Assembly: GCA_021802185.1 (NCBI GenBank)
Contig: JAKAAV010000106.1
Location: forward strand, 1 to 7,456
Length of the DNA: 7,456 bases
Reading direction: 5' to 3'
Source: Chloroflexota bacterium
Lineage (GTDB): Bacteria; Chloroflexota; Limnocylindria; Limnocylindrales; CSP1-4
Below are positions 6,053-7,456 of the stretch, piece after piece (within the stretch, counting starts at the first letter, position 1; the number at the start of each line of letters is the position of its first letter). Both the position numbers and the translations under genes were made by a program. The notes under the pieces are model-generated. The model was given only the letters and a program-made list of their open reading frames with translations. It ran no database searches and was not told the origin of the DNA.

Positions 6053-7456
6053 CTACTCATCGTCTGCGCCGGCGCGCATCGGGTTGGAGACCCGGACGCG
6101 CGAGGCGCCATGCCGCGCCGCCTCGGCGTCGGCCGCGAGCAGCTCCGCTTCGAGCAGCTCCGCCTCCTGCTCGTCGTGGACGTACCGTTCGCCGCGCAGC
6201 CACGACGCCGCGGCCGCGATGAGGAAGATCACGATCGAGAACAGCGAGACCACCACGACGCCGTCGTGGAACGGGCCGGCGATGACCGACGGGAAAAAGC
6301 CCGTGCTGACGATGCGGCTCGCGTCGGCGGCGGGGAGCGTCGAGAGCACCTTCGGCCCCAGGAGCGTGCGCAGCGGGTTGTACCCGAGGAATGCTGCGAA
6401 CAGGTACCCGACCGCCGGGAGGTGCGAGAGGGTGGTCGCGATGCTCGATGCCACGTCGTTCGACGTGAGTCCCCGGTACATCGCCGACGGCACGGAGGAG
6501 GAGAGTCCGCCGACCATCAGGGTGAAGAACACGCCGATCGAAAGCGGCATGCCCGTGTTCTGGAACGTGGCCCGCATGCCGGACGCGGCGCCGCGGTAGC
6601 CCGGCGGCACGCTGTTCATGATCGCGGCCGTGTTCGGTGAGGCGAACATGCCGAACGCGACCCCGTTCAGCAGGATGACCAGGGCGAACGCCGGGTACGC
6701 GAAGTTCGCCGGCAGCGCCAGCAGCAGCGCGAACGTCACGGCCGCGAGGAGCATGCCCGCCGTCGCGAACGGCCGGGCGCCGTACCGGTCGGAGAGCCAC
6801 CCGGAGACCGGGCCCGCGACGACGAACCCGACCGTCAGCGGAAGCATGTAGATGCCCGCCCAGAGCGGGGTGTCCTCGAAGTTGTAGCCGTGGAGCGGCA
6901 GCCAGATGCCCTGCAGCCACATGATCAGCAGGAACTGGAGGCCGCCGAGGCCGATCGCGGCCAGGAGCCCGGCGATGTTCCCCATCGTGAACGCCCGGAT
7001 GCGGAACAGCTCGAGGTTGAACATCGGCGAGGCGACGCGCCGCTCGACGAACAGGAACGCGACGAGCAGCAGGACGCCGGCGGCGATCGCCACGACGACG
7101 AACGGATTGCCCCAGCCCATGGTGGAGTGGCCGTAGGGCGCGATGCCGTAGGTGAGGCCGATCAGCAGCAGGCCGAGGCCGGCCGCGAACGTCACGTTGC
7201 CCGCCCAGTCGATCCGCGCCGCGTGGCGCTCGCCGAGCTCGCGCAGCGCCACGTACGCCCAGATCGTGCCGACGATCCCGACCGGGACGTTCAGGAGGAA
7301 CACCCAGCGCCAGTCGATGCTCGCGAGCACACCGCCGAGGATGAGCCCGATGAACGACCCCGCCTGGAAGGCGATCTGGTTGACGCCGAGCGCCATGCCG
7401 CGCTCGTTCGACGGGAACGCGTCGGTCAGGATCGCCGCCGAGTTCGCCATGAGCAG
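6053..7456 (-). CDS. MFS multidrug exporter, DHA2/EmrB-QacA type (5' end cut by window edge)
   Basis: The frame is open to the right edge, giving 467 visible residues; the methionine at 7450-7448 is internal, not the start. By comparison with the family, roughly the first 110 residues (the first helices) are missing. The visible start, MANSAAILTDAFPSNERG, matches the loop and helix after TM3 in 14-helix drug:H+ antiporters. It is followed by a motif-C-like GSFIGLILGG and WRWVFLLNVPVG, both diagnostic of the DHA2 family. About eleven hydrophobic segments follow, with a large loop before the last one. The C-terminus ends in a polar tail (about residues 420-465 counted from that methionine) with an EAELLEAELL duplication. 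The role inferred is proton-driven efflux of drugs or other amphiphiles across the inner membrane. It is the promoter-proximal gene seen of a likely three-gene minus-strand operon. The substrate is unknown. Confidence 0.92.
   Translation of the reverse strand: MLMANSAAILTDAFPSNERGMALGVNQIAFQAGSFIGLILGGVLASIDWRWVFLLNVPVGIVGTIWAYVALRELGERHAARIDWAGNVTFAAGLGLLLIGLTYGIAPYGHSTMGWGNPFVVVAIAAGVLLLVAFLFVERRVASPMFNLELFRIRAFTMGNIAGLLAAIGLGGLQFLLIMWLQGIWLPLHGYNFEDTPLWAGIYMLPLTVGFVVAGPVSGWLSDRYGARPFATAGMLLAAVTFALLLALPANFAYPAFALVILLNGVAFGMFASPNTAAIMNSVPPGYRGAASGMRATFQNTGMPLSIGVFFTLMVGGLSSSVPSAMYRGLTSNDVASSIATTLSHLPAVGYLFAAFLGYNPLRTLLGPKVLSTLPAADASRIVSTGFFPSVIAGPFHDGVVVVSLFSIVIFLIAAAASWLRGERYVHDEQEAELLEAELLAADAEAARHGASRVRVSNPMRAGADDE

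Noticed and set aside
6040..6053. 14-bp perfect palindrome GCCGCCGCGGCGGC at the MFS stop codon
   Set aside because: It is built only of GCC/GGC steps that arise easily in this composition. The hairpin it could form has just five base pairs and there is no other sign of a terminator.
5123..6640. 505-codon plus-strand open frame across the ABC genes and MFS tail
   Set aside because: It is antisense to three well-supported minus-strand genes, the product is Arg/Asp/Glu/His-rich low complexity, and there is no plausible ribosome-binding site.

Overview
The window is very GC-rich, with near-uniform G/C at third codon positions, Shine-Dalgarno sequences of the GGAGG type and several GTG starts. 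This fits a high-GC bacterium, most probably an actinobacterium. A Thermoleophilia-like lineage is a guess from the overall gene flavour, and nothing here fixes the taxon.

Layout from left to right. Positions 1-368 hold no convincing gene. There are two tandem copies of a ~79-bp repeat at the left edge, a possible decayed third copy, and a perfect 12-bp-stem hairpin at 250-277. Positions 369-764 (+) encode a 131-residue protein that resembles orphan Xre/MbcA/ParS-type antitoxins. Positions 781-1062 (+) carry what looks like the decayed remains of a small DUF1622-type membrane protein gene, interrupted by an in-frame TGA and lacking its C-terminus. Positions 1163-2827 (+) encode an AMP-forming acyl-CoA ligase of the AlkK/medium-to-long-chain type. 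Positions 2945-4384 (+) encode a 12-helix NCS1 permease (purine/cytosine permease family).

A 38-bp convergent gap with a bulged hairpin (4390-4413) separates these from three minus-strand genes read from right to left. These are an MFS exporter of the DHA2/14-helix type (cut by the right edge), an ABC ATPase of the DrrA type (5204-6001) and its ABC-2 permease (4423-5247). The ATPase and permease genes overlap by 44 bp, with a strong ribosome-binding site inside the ATPase gene. The MFS gene ends 51 bp upstream of the ATPase start, so the three probably form one efflux operon whose promoter lies outside the window.

Functionally the window is mostly transport plus one fatty-acid-activating enzyme. 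I see no clear evidence of a new multi-gene system. The points most worth following up are the DUF1622 remnant, the left-edge repeats with the long hairpin, and the orphan antitoxin-like gene beside them.
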